The notes beneath the pieces are model-generated. The model was not told the DNA's origin. It searched no databases and worked only from the letters and a program-made list of their open reading frames with translations. A DNA stretch of 64,000 bases, from NCBI GenBank assembly GCA_964401385.1, contig CAYNYF010000004.1, forward strand, positions 1-64,000, in the 5' to 3' direction. This DNA is from CAYNYF01 sp964401385. GTDB lineage: Bacteria; Planctomycetota; Phycisphaerae; SM23-33. The first letter of the stretch is position 1. Each line of letters opens with the position of its first letter. Positions 9,167 to 17,439 of the stretch are shown here, piece after piece. A program made the position numbers and the translations under genes.

Positions 9167-11086
9167 TTACTTGACCTCGATCTCGGCCGTCCACAGCCCC
9201 TCGCCGCCCATGTCGTCCTGCACCTTGCAGGCGATCGAATACCTTCCCTCGGCCGGAAACTCATACTGCGCCTGCAACTCCGGCTCCTTCTTCTTTCCAC
9301 GCACGAACGAGTACCCCGGTGTGCTGCTGAACCGCCTGCTGTAGTCGAAGTCCCATTGCACGTTGATGATCTTCGCCCCGGCATTCATCACCACCGTCTC
9401 GCTCACATCGAACTTGTACGTGCGTGGCCCGATCCGTTTGTGCCCGACCTCGACCCTCGGCGGCTGGACGAAGGTCAGGAAGTTCTCATAGTCCGCGTAG
9501 TCGGTAGACAAAGCCGTCACGTGCTCGCGGAACCGTAGCGAGTCGATGCGGATCATGTCCAGGCGAATGAAGTTCAGATCGGTCTGCTCTAGTCGCCGGA
9601 GTCGATCCGCTGCCTCCTGCGCATCGGGCCGGAACGCCCAGGCCAGCATGATCCCGTCACGCAGGTTGTCCTGCTTGTAGCGGAGGGTGTTGCGGATGGC
9701 GTTGGCGAATGCTTGCACTTCCGCCGCCGTCACCGCGTTCTTCTGGTCCGGTTCGCCCACCCACACGGGCACCGCGCCTTTGTAGCCGTGGACGCCCGCT
9801 TCGTGTTCCTCATCTACCGCACCAAAGGCTCGTAGGACGAACGCTCGGAACTGCTCCAATGGTGCCTCGGCCAGCCGGCGAGCCTCATACACGCCCCAGT
9901 GCTCGACGGTGAAATCGGGTACCTCGAACAGCTTGCCAACCTCATCCTCAACTAGCCGCGAGATGCGGTCGGCTGTGATGGCCACAGCCACCCGCGACTG
10001 GTCGCAAGCAATCCAGCGCCGGCCAAGACGCTGCGCCACTGCTGCGGTCGTGCCGCCCCCGCAGAAGAAGTCGGCTACTGTGTCACCCTTGCGCGAGGAA
10101 GCTCCAAGTACACGCTCAACCAGGCCTTCAGGCTTCTGCGTTGGATAGCCTATGCTCTCTCCGAAGCCCCGCTTTATTGTCGATATGTCGGACCACCAAT
10201 CGTTCAGTGGCGCGCCATGATTGATGTCCAACCATACACGGTCAAGATCGTCTGGTATGCCCTTGAGCTTCTTGAATACACCCGGATTGGAATGGCGCAG
10301 GCTCCGATAGGTGATCTGACCGTTCTCATCAAAGTATGGAGCGTACCGTTTGATGGTACTGTCCGATAACCTCTTCCTCGCAATGGTGAACTCCCGCGCG
10401 CCAGTTTTCTGGTAGAAGAGCAGAACATCATGCTTCCGCTTGAAATAGTGCGTTGCCTTCCCGCCAACGTCCTCATAGCACCAGGCGATCTCATTGACGA
10501 AGTTCTCGTGCCCGAATATCTTGTCCATCTCAACTTTGATATAGTGGCTCGCGTGCCAATCACAGTGTACGTAGATACTGCCCGTCTTCTTGAGCAGGCG
10601 CTTCATCTCGTAGAGCCGGGCATTCAGCCAGATGAGGTAGCCTGGCATCCCGCCCTCCCAGATGTCGGAGAAGGAGCGTAGTTCGTTCTGGTCGCCGAAG
10701 ATGACGTTGTACTGTTTGCCTGAAAAAAAAGGTGGGTCGATGTAGATCAGATCGATGCTCTCGCTGGGCAACTGCCGCATGACGTGCAGATTGTCGCCCC
10801 AGAAGAGCCGGTTGGGTTCGAGCTCGGGATGGCCGAACGACAGACGCTCGACGACCTGGAACGGCAGCATCACCTGGGGAAACAGCTTGCGGAACCGCCT
10901 GCGCCGGTCCCAGCCCAGCGGCTCCTTCTCAACCGGCACGCTGCCGAAGCGCACAGGCGGCCGCCAGAACTCTTCCTGCGCCGGCAGCGCGTCCGCCCGC
11001 TCGTCGGCGTCCGTTACCTCCGGCGGCGGGATGAACTGCCCCTTGGCAGGCCCAATGGTTCCTCGACCAGCTTGCTCTTTGCTCAT
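9167..11086 (-). CDS. Type III-like DNA methyltransferase (Mod) with C-terminal PKD-like domain
   Basis: The 639-residue protein starts at ATG 11086 (MSKEQAGRG). The longer upstream frame is Ala/Arg-rich and unsupported. The amino-methyltransferase signature DPPF (residues ~117-120) comes before the SAM-binding motif DFFCGGGTT, which is the beta-class order typical of type III Mod and related adenine methyltransferases. It should methylate the recognition site and guide the helicase subunit. Unusually, the last ~90 residues (VQWDFDYSRRF, then YEFPAEGRYSIACKVQDDMG and a final IEVK) look like a PKD/Ig-like beta-sandwich, which I do not associate with most Mod proteins. First gene of the operon. 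Confidence 0.85.
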   Translation of the reverse strand: MSKEQAGRGTIGPAKGQFIPPPEVTDADERADALPAQEEFWRPPVRFGSVPVEKEPLGWDRRRRFRKLFPQVMLPFQVVERLSFGHPELEPNRLFWGDNLHVMRQLPSESIDLIYIDPPFFSGKQYNVIFGDQNELRSFSDIWEGGMPGYLIWLNARLYEMKRLLKKTGSIYVHCDWHASHYIKVEMDKIFGHENFVNEIAWCYEDVGGKATHYFKRKHDVLLFYQKTGAREFTIARKRLSDSTIKRYAPYFDENGQITYRSLRHSNPGVFKKLKGIPDDLDRVWLDINHGAPLNDWWSDISTIKRGFGESIGYPTQKPEGLVERVLGASSRKGDTVADFFCGGGTTAAVAQRLGRRWIACDQSRVAVAITADRISRLVEDEVGKLFEVPDFTVEHWGVYEARRLAEAPLEQFRAFVLRAFGAVDEEHEAGVHGYKGAVPVWVGEPDQKNAVTAAEVQAFANAIRNTLRYKQDNLRDGIMLAWAFRPDAQEAADRLRRLEQTDLNFIRLDMIRIDSLRFREHVTALSTDYADYENFLTFVQPPRVEVGHKRIGPRTYKFDVSETVVMNAGAKIINVQWDFDYSRRFSSTPGYSFVRGKKKEPELQAQYEFPAEGRYSIACKVQDDMGGEGLWTAEIEVK

Positions 11087-11442
11087 ATCGTCGTCCCCTG
11101 CGTCGCGGCCGCTGCTCCGCGCATCGGCGCTTGCGGCTTGCCAAGCGCGGAGGCCGCGCAGATAGCGTACAGGCGGAGGCGCGGATTCGCAAGCCTGGTC
11201 GGCACGGCCAGGAACTGCGGGCACGGTGACTTCGCTTGGGCCGTCCGGCAGGCGGCGGGCCGGCCGTTTGGCGGCCCTTATCGGCGGGGACCTGATCTAA
11301 GCGCTGCGGGCGCGCTGGGACCACGGGCGTGCCCCGCCCGGCCGGGGGGCCGGTCTGGGCGAGACAGTAGCCCGAATCTTTCCTGTTGATTCCGGCCTTG
11401 TCGAGATACATCGTGGCAGCCCGATTCCAGGGTCCTTGGGCA
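11087..11442. other. Intergenic region carrying the first 81-bp repeat
   Basis: Between the divergent Mod and PEP-CTERM genes there is no supported gene. The stretch holds copy 1 of the 81-bp direct repeat and, at its right end, a sigma-70 type promoter. Short minus-strand frames here resemble nothing known. Confidence 0.5.
11265..11345. repeat. 81-bp direct repeat, copy 1
   Basis: This stretch, from cgtttggcggcccttatcgg to gccccgcccggccgg, is identical base for base to 12960-13040. The two copies face the same way and flank the PEP-CTERM/dockerin-type gene. Confidence 0.95.
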
Positions 11443-11470
11443 TTGACAAAAACGGTTTTCGTGGTAAATT
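11443..11470 (+). promoter_or_regulatory. Sigma-70 type promoter before the PEP-CTERM/dockerin gene
   Basis: TTGACA at 11443-11448 and TAAATT at 11465-11470 are separated by 16 bases, close to the consensus -35/-10 pair. The spacer is AT-rich relative to this genome. The start codon is about 65 bases downstream. Confidence 0.65.
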
Positions 11471-11535
11471 AGTAGTCCCTCTGGAGTGTCCTTGGGAGGG
11501 CCCATTCTGCTCTGATCTGCAAAGGAGGCTGAATC

Positions 11536-12774
11536 ATGAAACGGCCTGATATCCGTGCCTCGTTGCGCCCCTTAGCCTGCGTTGCGTCTTTCGCGGCCGT
11601 CATCGTGTTTGCCGGCGCCGAATCGTTTGGGGGCACGACGTGGCTGAAAGGCAGTGCTTTCGGGGGCTACGGCTCGGGCAACACCACCATCGCGCAACAG
11701 TCGGTGGCGGGCGTCGCCCTGGCCGATGACGATACCACGGGCTTGCAGCAGGTGCAGAATTACCACATATCGGCCGGGTCGAGCGGTGACTCGTTCCTGA
11801 GCGGCAATGCCATTGCCGCCATCGGCGGGCATCTGGTGGCCAGCGACTACCCAACGGACCCGCTCATCTATTCCTTCTCCTCTGGAGGCGGGGTGCAGTA
11901 CCTGGACTCGATCTTGGTCACTTCGGCTTCGGCGCCGGCCGGCACAATGGTGACGGTTCAGTTTTCCCTGCACGTGGCCTATTCGGCCGGGGCAGAGCAT
12001 TCCCTTGCCGGGGAGATGTCGACGAACAACTACTCGCTGGCGAAGGGGATTGTCAGCGCCCTGGCCTCGGGCTGGCACGGGTCGCACTACGTGGACCCTT
12101 CCAGCAACAACGTGGTCATCAATACCTACGACCTGACCCACACGACGGTCGGGCTTTTCACCGGCGCGCAGCACCTGGACTTCCTGCTGGACGCCGAAGT
12201 CGGCGAGGAGCTCTCGCTCTCCGTGACGGTGGACGCCGACACTGCGGGCAAGGTCTCGGCGTACGCCCCGGGTCCGTACGACCCCCTGGAGAACGCCGCC
12301 GGGCAAGCCTACAGCACGGTCGCCGTTGCGTTTGGGGCCTCGGTGATCAGTTTCCCGGCTGCGGCAGCCTGGGAACCGGCTGAGATAGAACTGATCTCGC
12401 AGCGATTGGGTGCAACGTTTCCGTCATCCGCCTCGGCTAACGCCTCCGCCGCCGAGGCCGCCATGCCCGCGAACCCCTACATGCCCGAACCGCTGCCGTG
12501 GGCGGGCGACGCGCAGCCCGACGGCAAGGTGGACGGCGGCGACTACACCATCTGGGCCGACAACTACGGCACGACCGACGCCCCGGCCTGGTCTGACGGC
12601 GGCTGGACGGTCGGCAACTTCACCGAGGATGCCAACGTCGACGGCGGCGACTACACCGTCTGGGCCGACAACTACGGCTACGGCACCGGCGGGGCGGCGA
12701 TTCCCGAGCCGGCGACGATGCTGGTGCTGGCCGTCGGCGGCGCCGCGGCCCTGATTCGACGGCGGCGGAAGTAA
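11536..12774 (+). CDS. PEP-CTERM surface protein with two dockerin-like repeats
   Basis: The 412-residue product has a signal peptide (residues ~10-35) and ends in IPEPATMLVLAVGGAAALIRRRRK, whose parts are the PEP motif, a hydrophobic helix and an Arg tail. That is the sorting signal cut by an exosortase. Just before it are two copies of a dockerin-like calcium-binding unit, DGKVDGGDYTIWADNYG and NVDGGDYTVWADNYG. Planctomycetes use such repeats in exported proteins, presumably for cohesin-like or self association. The middle is Ser/Gly/Asn-rich with no enzyme motif, so a structural or adhesive role is likely. AAAGGAGG sits 6 bases before ATG. No exosortase gene lies in the window. Confidence 0.9.
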   Translation: MKRPDIRASLRPLACVASFAAVIVFAGAESFGGTTWLKGSAFGGYGSGNTTIAQQSVAGVALADDDTTGLQQVQNYHISAGSSGDSFLSGNAIAAIGGHLVASDYPTDPLIYSFSSGGGVQYLDSILVTSASAPAGTMVTVQFSLHVAYSAGAEHSLAGEMSTNNYSLAKGIVSALASGWHGSHYVDPSSNNVVINTYDLTHTTVGLFTGAQHLDFLLDAEVGEELSLSVTVDADTAGKVSAYAPGPYDPLENAAGQAYSTVAVAFGASVISFPAAAAWEPAEIELISQRLGATFPSSASANASAAEAAMPANPYMPEPLPWAGDAQPDGKVDGGDYTIWADNYGTTDAPAWSDGGWTVGNFTEDANVDGGDYTVWADNYGYGTGGAAIPEPATMLVLAVGGAAALIRRRRK

Positions 12775-13102
12775 CCGGCTCGCAGCATCTTCAACCACTC
12801 ACACGGGCGGGCCTTCGAGGCTGCCCGATTGCATTTCCGTCCGGGCGGCCGATTGCCTTCTTCGGGCGGAGTGCCGGGGCAGCCGCTTGACGATCCTCCG
12901 CCGCATTTCTCCGCGAATCTCGTTGTTGTCGGGGTCCTGAACGCTCCGGACGGGCCGGGCGTTTGGCGGCCCTTATCGGCGGGGACCTGATCTAAGCGCT
13001 GCGGGCGCGCTGGGACCACGGGCGTGCCCCGCCCGGCCGGCGTGACGCTTCCTCACCAAGCCAACTGCAATGAGGGGGCCAACCGGGCGTTGATAACTCT
13101 GT
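12775..13102. other. Intergenic region carrying the second 81-bp repeat
   Basis: An imperfect hairpin near 12806-12830 (cgggcgggcct / aggctgcccg) could terminate the PEP-CTERM transcript, but no T run follows. The rest holds copy 2 of the 81-bp repeat and the poorly defined 5' end of the sigma-factor gene. Confidence 0.4.
12960..13040. repeat. 81-bp direct repeat, copy 2
   Basis: Exact copy of 11265-11345 in the same orientation, ending about 60 bases before the sigma-factor frame opens. The repeats enclose 1614 bases containing one promoter and one surface-protein gene. Confidence 0.95.
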
Positions 13103-13774
13103 ATGGCGTCCGCCGGCGCGGGCTCCATCCGGAAAAACCTGCCGCGCCCGGGAAGAAAACGGGCGCCTCAGGGAACCATAGTTACAGAGAAGGCAGAAGA
13201 CGCCTTGCCAGAGGATGGCAGCTCCCGCGGGGCCTCGGACGCTGATTTGGTCCGGCGGGCTCGCCGCGGCGATGATGCAGCCTTTCACGTGCTGGTGGAC
13301 CGGCACGGGGGGAGGTTGTACGCACTTGGGCTGCGTCTGGCCGGCAATGCCGCCGATGCCGAAGACGTGGTGCAGGATACTTTCGTCGGCGCGTTTCGTG
13401 GTTTGCGCGGCTTTCGCGGACATGCGTCGGTGAAGACATGGCTGACACGGATACTCATGAACAGGATCGCCAGACTTCACAGGTCGCACCGGCGGCGACG
13501 GGCTGAACTCGTCGGGCTTGTCCTCGAAGGGGCGGGCGAAGCTGCCGGCGGCGCGGCCACGGCAGAGGTCCGGGCCGACATCCGCATGGACGTCGCGGCC
13601 GTGCTGGCGAACCTGGCCGAGGACTACCGCACCGTGATCGTGCTGAGAGAGTTGCAGCACATGAGCTACAACGAGATCGCCGACGTGCTGGGCGTTCCTC
13701 GTGGTACGGTCGAGTCGAGGCTCTTCCGGGCTCGGCAGAAGCTGAAGGAGCTGTTGACCGACTACAGGCCGTGA
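13103..13774 (+). CDS. ECF-family RNA polymerase sigma factor
   Basis: The product (up to 223 residues) has sigma-70 region 2 (DADLVRRARRGDDAAFHVLVDRH … DAEDVVQDTFVGAFRGL…FRG) and region 4 (VLRELQHMSYNEIADVLGVPRGTVESRLFRARQKL, a helix-turn-helix that contacts the -35 box). No region 3 or 1 is present, which defines group IV/ECF factors. The first ~40 residues are basic and low in similarity, and no ribosome site precedes ATG 13103; the true start may be a later codon around 13190-13230. The next gene begins 6 bases after the stop and encodes the likely anti-sigma factor. Confidence 0.85.
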   Translation: MASAGAGSIRKNLPRPGRKRAPQGTIVTEKAEDALPEDGSSRGASDADLVRRARRGDDAAFHVLVDRHGGRLYALGLRLAGNAADAEDVVQDTFVGAFRGLRGFRGHASVKTWLTRILMNRIARLHRSHRRRRAELVGLVLEGAGEAAGGAATAEVRADIRMDVAAVLANLAEDYRTVIVLRELQHMSYNEIADVLGVPRGTVESRLFRARQKLKELLTDYRP

Positions 13775-13780
13775 GGCCGA

Positions 13781-14314
13781 GTGAACGCGCCGAAGCTGCC
13801 AAACGGGAGCGGACCATTGGGTTACTGCCAGAACATTCCGAAGATCAGTTCCTACCACGACGGCGAACTGCCGGCCGCTGAAGCCGCCGAGCTGGCGGCG
13901 CACCTCCGGCAGTGCCCCTCGTGCCGACAGGAGCTGGAGCGACTGCGAGGCCTCTCCAAGTGGCTGTCCTCGAGTCCAACACCGGAAATTCCCGCCGCAG
14001 CGCTCGACCGCCTGCGCGGGCGCGTCCAGCCCCGGCGGGATTGGGCCGTCCTGCGGATGGCGAAGACACTGACGGCGGCGGCAGCGGCAGTGCTTCTCGT
14101 CTGCTCGGTGCTGCTCTGGCGGGGAGGGGACGCCGGGGTTGGCCCGGTCCCCCCGGCGGCAGATTGGGAAAGGGCGGCCGTCATGCCGACGTCCGCCGAG
14201 CCGACGGCATCGGAGGCGGCCTTCGAAACGGGCACCGAGGACGACGTGGACGTCCAACTGGCCGGATCGATCCTGGGTCTGCCCTCTATGGGAGGCGGGG
14301 GTGGCTATGAATAG
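13781..14314 (+). CDS. Membrane-bound zinc-finger anti-sigma factor
   Basis: The N-terminal domain carries the ZAS-type signature ISSYHDGELPAAE…HLRQCPSCRQE (H-x3-C-x2-C), which binds zinc and clamps the partner ECF factor. A single transmembrane helix follows (LTAAAAAVLLVCSVLLW, residues ~90-108), with a ~65-residue extracytoplasmic tail without recognisable domain. GTG at 13781 is used as start; TTG at 13816 (LGYCQNIPK) preceded by gggagcgg is an alternative. The pair probably responds to an envelope signal, and the two downstream exported proteins may be its sensors or targets. Confidence 0.8.
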   Translation: MNAPKLPNGSGPLGYCQNIPKISSYHDGELPAAEAAELAAHLRQCPSCRQELERLRGLSKWLSSSPTPEIPAAALDRLRGRVQPRRDWAVLRMAKTLTAAAAAVLLVCSVLLWRGGDAGVGPVPPAADWERAAVMPTSAEPTASEAAFETGTEDDVDVQLAGSILGLPSMGGGGGYE

Positions 14315-14867
14315 GGTCCGGCTTATCGTGATCGTGGGCTTCGCTGTGGCCTTCGCGGCGGGCGGGTCGGTCGGCATGCTGTTTCGCCCCGGCCGTGGCC
14401 AGGAGACCGGCCACCATGCGGGGTCTCGCCGCAACCTGGCAAAGGAGCTGGCCCTCACGGCCGACGAGCAGGCGCAGATGCGAAAGATCTGGTCTGAGGT
14501 GGGGGGGCAGGCCATGCGGAAGCTGCGGGAGCGCAGGACGGCGCTGTACCGTGAGCGGACGGAGGCCATCGAGGGGATCTTCACCGATGAGCAAAGAAAG
14601 CAGTATGACGAGATCCTCGCCGACCACGCGCGCGAGATGGAGAAGATCGACCAGGAAAGGCACCGGCTGGTCCAGGAGGCCGTCGAACGCACCAAGGCGG
14701 TCCTGACCGAGGAACAGGCGAAGAAATACGAGGAGATCCGGAAGAGCCGTCGCCGGGGACCCAGCCGGAGCGGCGGGCAGCCTGGTCGGCTCTGGCGCGG
14801 GCGGAGAGGCCACCCCGGGACCCGGCCGGCCCCGGAAGGATCCACGACGAGTCCTCCTCGGCCGTGA
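14307..14867 (+). CDS. Spy/CpxP-like exported protein
   Basis: ATG at 14307 overlaps the anti-sigma stop by 8 bases. The 186-residue product has an N-terminal membrane helix (VRLIVIVGFAVAFAAGGSVG), then long charged helices with LTADEQAQMRKIW, FTDEQRKQYDEIL and LTEEQAKKYEEI. These LTxxQ-like motifs recall the Spy/CpxP family of periplasmic chaperones and stress sensors. The C-terminal 35 residues are basic, Gly- and Pro-rich and probably disordered. Encoded with an ECF sigma/anti-sigma pair, it could report envelope state, but this is inference. Confidence 0.65.
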   Translation: MNRVRLIVIVGFAVAFAAGGSVGMLFRPGRGQETGHHAGSRRNLAKELALTADEQAQMRKIWSEVGGQAMRKLRERRTALYRERTEAIEGIFTDEQRKQYDEILADHAREMEKIDQERHRLVQEAVERTKAVLTEEQAKKYEEIRKSRRRGPSRSGGQPGRLWRGRRGHPGTRPAPEGSTTSPPRP

Positions 14868-15032
14868 GACGGAAGGCGCCTGGCGCCGTCGGTGCTTATC
14901 CGCAGGCTTCGGCGGGAACTGGGCGAATGCCGCGGTGATGTGAAAACGACTGTTGCCGGCAGATGCAAGCCGTGCATGGGTTTGACCGCGGAGCAGATGG
15001 TCCAGTAAGCCAATGGCTAAAGGAGAAAGGGC

Positions 15033-15575
15033 ATGCGAAGACGAATTGTGTTGGTGTTGGTTGCGGCAAGCGTGATCGGCGCGTGCTGGCTTACCCAGGC
15101 GCTTTCACAGCAAAGGCGCCCGGAAGGGCAGACGGCCCAGGCGCGCAGGGACCGCGCCGGGCGGATGGAGCAGTTCCGCCAGCGGGCGCAGCAGCGGATG
15201 CGCGAGCAGCTCGGCGCTAACGAGCAGGAGTGGAAGGTGCTCCAGCCGCGGATCGAGAAGATCCAGCAGTTGCAGCGCGACGGGCGGGGCGGCTTCCGCG
15301 GTCGGGTCGTCCGGCGCGCCCGCAGACCCGGCCAAGGCCAGCCGCCTGCCGCCACCGAGCGCGAGCAGTCCGAGGTGCAGAAGAAGACCGAGGCGCTAAG
15401 GAGTCTGCTGGACGACGAGGCCGCCGGCGCGGGAGCCATCAAGGCGGCCATGGACGCCCTCCGCACGGCCCGGGCGAAGGCCCAGAAGGACCTGGCAGCG
15501 GCTCGGAAGGAGCTGCAAGGCGTCGTGACCGTGCGCCAGGAAGGTCGTCTGGTGCTGATGGGCATTCTTGAGTGA
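15033..15575 (+). CDS. Exported helical protein, Spy/CpxP-like, function unknown
   Basis: AAAGGAG lies 8 bases before ATG 15033. The 180-residue protein has a signal peptide (IVLVLVAASVIGACWLTQALS) and is otherwise highly charged and helical (QRAQQRMREQLGANEQEWKVLQPRIEKIQQL…). The C-terminal motif ELQGVVTVRQEGRLVLMGIL is of a kind seen in planctomycete hypothetical proteins next to Spy-like genes. I cannot assign a function. It lies between the Spy-like gene and the secretion ATPase, all in the same direction. Confidence 0.6.
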   Translation: MRRRIVLVLVAASVIGACWLTQALSQQRRPEGQTAQARRDRAGRMEQFRQRAQQRMREQLGANEQEWKVLQPRIEKIQQLQRDGRGGFRGRVVRRARRPGQGQPPAATEREQSEVQKKTEALRSLLDDEAAGAGAIKAAMDALRTARAKAQKDLAAARKELQGVVTVRQEGRLVLMGILE

Positions 15576-15664
15576 TAATGCCGGGTGAGTCTGCCGCCGG
15601 GCGGGCAGGACGCTCGCCCAGCGGCAATGGCCGGTAGGGCAATCTGGCGACTACTGTTGACGCG

Positions 15665-17419
15665 ATGAACGCCGTCCTCGTGAAAATGCTGCGAGAGGGC
15701 TTGCTGACCGAGCAGGCGGCCAGGGATGTCGAGTCCCTGGCGGCGGCCGGCAAGCCGCTCGACGAGGCCCTTCTTGCCGCCAGCGGGCTGGCGGAGGAGG
15801 AGCTTCTGCGCTACCTTTCCGAAGAGTTCCACGTTCCGTACGTGGACCTGGAGCGGTCGCGGCCGGAGAGGGAATTCCTTGCCGGGTTTCCCGCCCGGAT
15901 CCTCATGGCCCACCGGCTGCTGCCGGTCTGGCAGGAAGACGGCGTCGTGACGGTGGCGACGAATCGCCTGTTCGACACCAGCGGCCTGGACGAGCTTCGC
16001 ATGGCGTGCGGGCTGGAGGTCCGGCCGGCACTGGCGCCGTCGTCCGAGATCGGGCGGTGCATCAACGCCCTGCTGGGCGTGGGTGCCGACACGCTTCAGT
16101 CCCTGGTCTCCGAGGCCGACGAGGACGGCGTGGAGGTGATGGGCGACGAGGGCGACGGCGACATGGACCTGGAGACTGCCGCCCAGGATGCCTCCATCAT
16201 CAAGTTCGTCAACCAGGTGCTGGCCGAGGCCATCGAACGCCGTGCCACGGACGTGCACTTCGAGCCGTTCGAAAGCATTCTTCGAGTTCGCTACCGGGTG
16301 GACGGCGTTCTTCAGGAGGCGAACATCCCGCCGCAGGTCCGGCAGTTTCAGCCGGCCATCGTCTCGCGGCTGAAGATCCTCAGCCGCCTGGACATCGCCG
16401 AGAAGCGGCTGCCGCAGGACGGACGAATCAAGCTGAAGGTTTCCGGAAGGGAGATAGACGTTCGTGTCTCGGTGATTCCGATGCTGCACGGCGAGGCGGT
16501 CGTTCTGCGGCTGCTGGACCGCAGCGCCATGCTGTTGGGACTGGGGCACTTGGGCATGTCCGACGAGGATCGGCAACTGTTCGAGCGGGTGCTCGCGCTG
16601 CCGCACGGCATCGTGCTGGTGACGGGCCCGACCGGCAGCGGCAAGACCACCACGCTCTACGCCGCCCTTTCGCGCATCAACGACGTCGAGCGGAAGATCG
16701 TGACGATCGAGGACCCCATCGAGTACCACCTTGACGGGATCAACCAGATCCAGGTCTCCACCAAGGCGGGGCTGACGTTCGGGCGGGGCCTGCGATCGAT
16801 CCTGCGCCACGACCCGGACGTGATCCTAGTGGGGGAGATCCGCGATCTGGAGACGGCGGAGATCGCCGTGCAGGCCTCACTGACCGGGCACCTGGTCTTC
16901 TCAACGCTCCACACCAACGATGCCCCCGGCGCGGTGACGCGCCTGGTGGACATGGGGATCGAGCCTTACCTGGTCGCCTCCTCGCTGGAAATGGTGATCG
17001 CGCAGCGGCTGGTGCGGCTGATCTGCCCGCACTGCCGGGAGCCCGTGCCCGCCGACGAGGCCGAGAGGCTGCGGGCGGAGTTCCGCGGCGACGCGCCGGA
17101 GGTGCTGTACCGCGGGGGCGGCTGCCGCCAATGCCAGGGCAGCGGCTACCTCGGCAGGACGGGCATCTTCGAGATGATGGGGATCGACGAGTCGATTCGA
17201 GCGATCGTCCTGGAGCGTGCCTCGGCCGGCGAGATCCGCAAACAGGCCGCCCGCAACGGCGTGAAGTTCCTGCGGGAGGATGGCTGGCGGCTGGTGCGGG
17301 ACGGCAAGACGACTCTGGCGGAGGTGCTTCGGGTGACGAAGGACGAAAGGGGCAACGGTTTGGCGGTCGGCGGCGCGCCGGTAACATCCGGGCGCGTGCC
17401 CCCGCCAGCGACCCCGTGA
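15665..17419 (+). CDS. gspE: Type II secretion ATPase GspE
   Basis: The 584-residue protein has an N-terminal GspE/MshEN-like domain (residues ~1-150). It is followed by the traffic-ATPase core with Walker A GPTGSGKTTTLYA (~321-333), Walker B region VILVGEIRDLETAE (~385-398) and the His box LVFSTLHTNDA. A zinc-binding tetracysteine (ICPHCREP … CRQCQGSGYLGR, ~453-487) completes the GspE/PilB pattern. It powers pseudopilus assembly from the cytoplasmic side of the inner membrane. It is the first gene of an eleven-gene secretion operon; type IV pilus PilB is the alternative, but the downstream GspG- and GspK-type pseudopilins favour type II secretion. Confidence 0.92.
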   Translation: MNAVLVKMLREGLLTEQAARDVESLAAAGKPLDEALLAASGLAEEELLRYLSEEFHVPYVDLERSRPEREFLAGFPARILMAHRLLPVWQEDGVVTVATNRLFDTSGLDELRMACGLEVRPALAPSSEIGRCINALLGVGADTLQSLVSEADEDGVEVMGDEGDGDMDLETAAQDASIIKFVNQVLAEAIERRATDVHFEPFESILRVRYRVDGVLQEANIPPQVRQFQPAIVSRLKILSRLDIAEKRLPQDGRIKLKVSGREIDVRVSVIPMLHGEAVVLRLLDRSAMLLGLGHLGMSDEDRQLFERVLALPHGIVLVTGPTGSGKTTTLYAALSRINDVERKIVTIEDPIEYHLDGINQIQVSTKAGLTFGRGLRSILRHDPDVILVGEIRDLETAEIAVQASLTGHLVFSTLHTNDAPGAVTRLVDMGIEPYLVASSLEMVIAQRLVRLICPHCREPVPADEAERLRAEFRGDAPEVLYRGGGCRQCQGSGYLGRTGIFEMMGIDESIRAIVLERASAGEIRKQAARNGVKFLREDGWRLVRDGKTTLAEVLRVTKDERGNGLAVGGAPVTSGRVPPPATP

Positions 17420-17439
17420 GCGGAAGAGGCAGGCCAACC

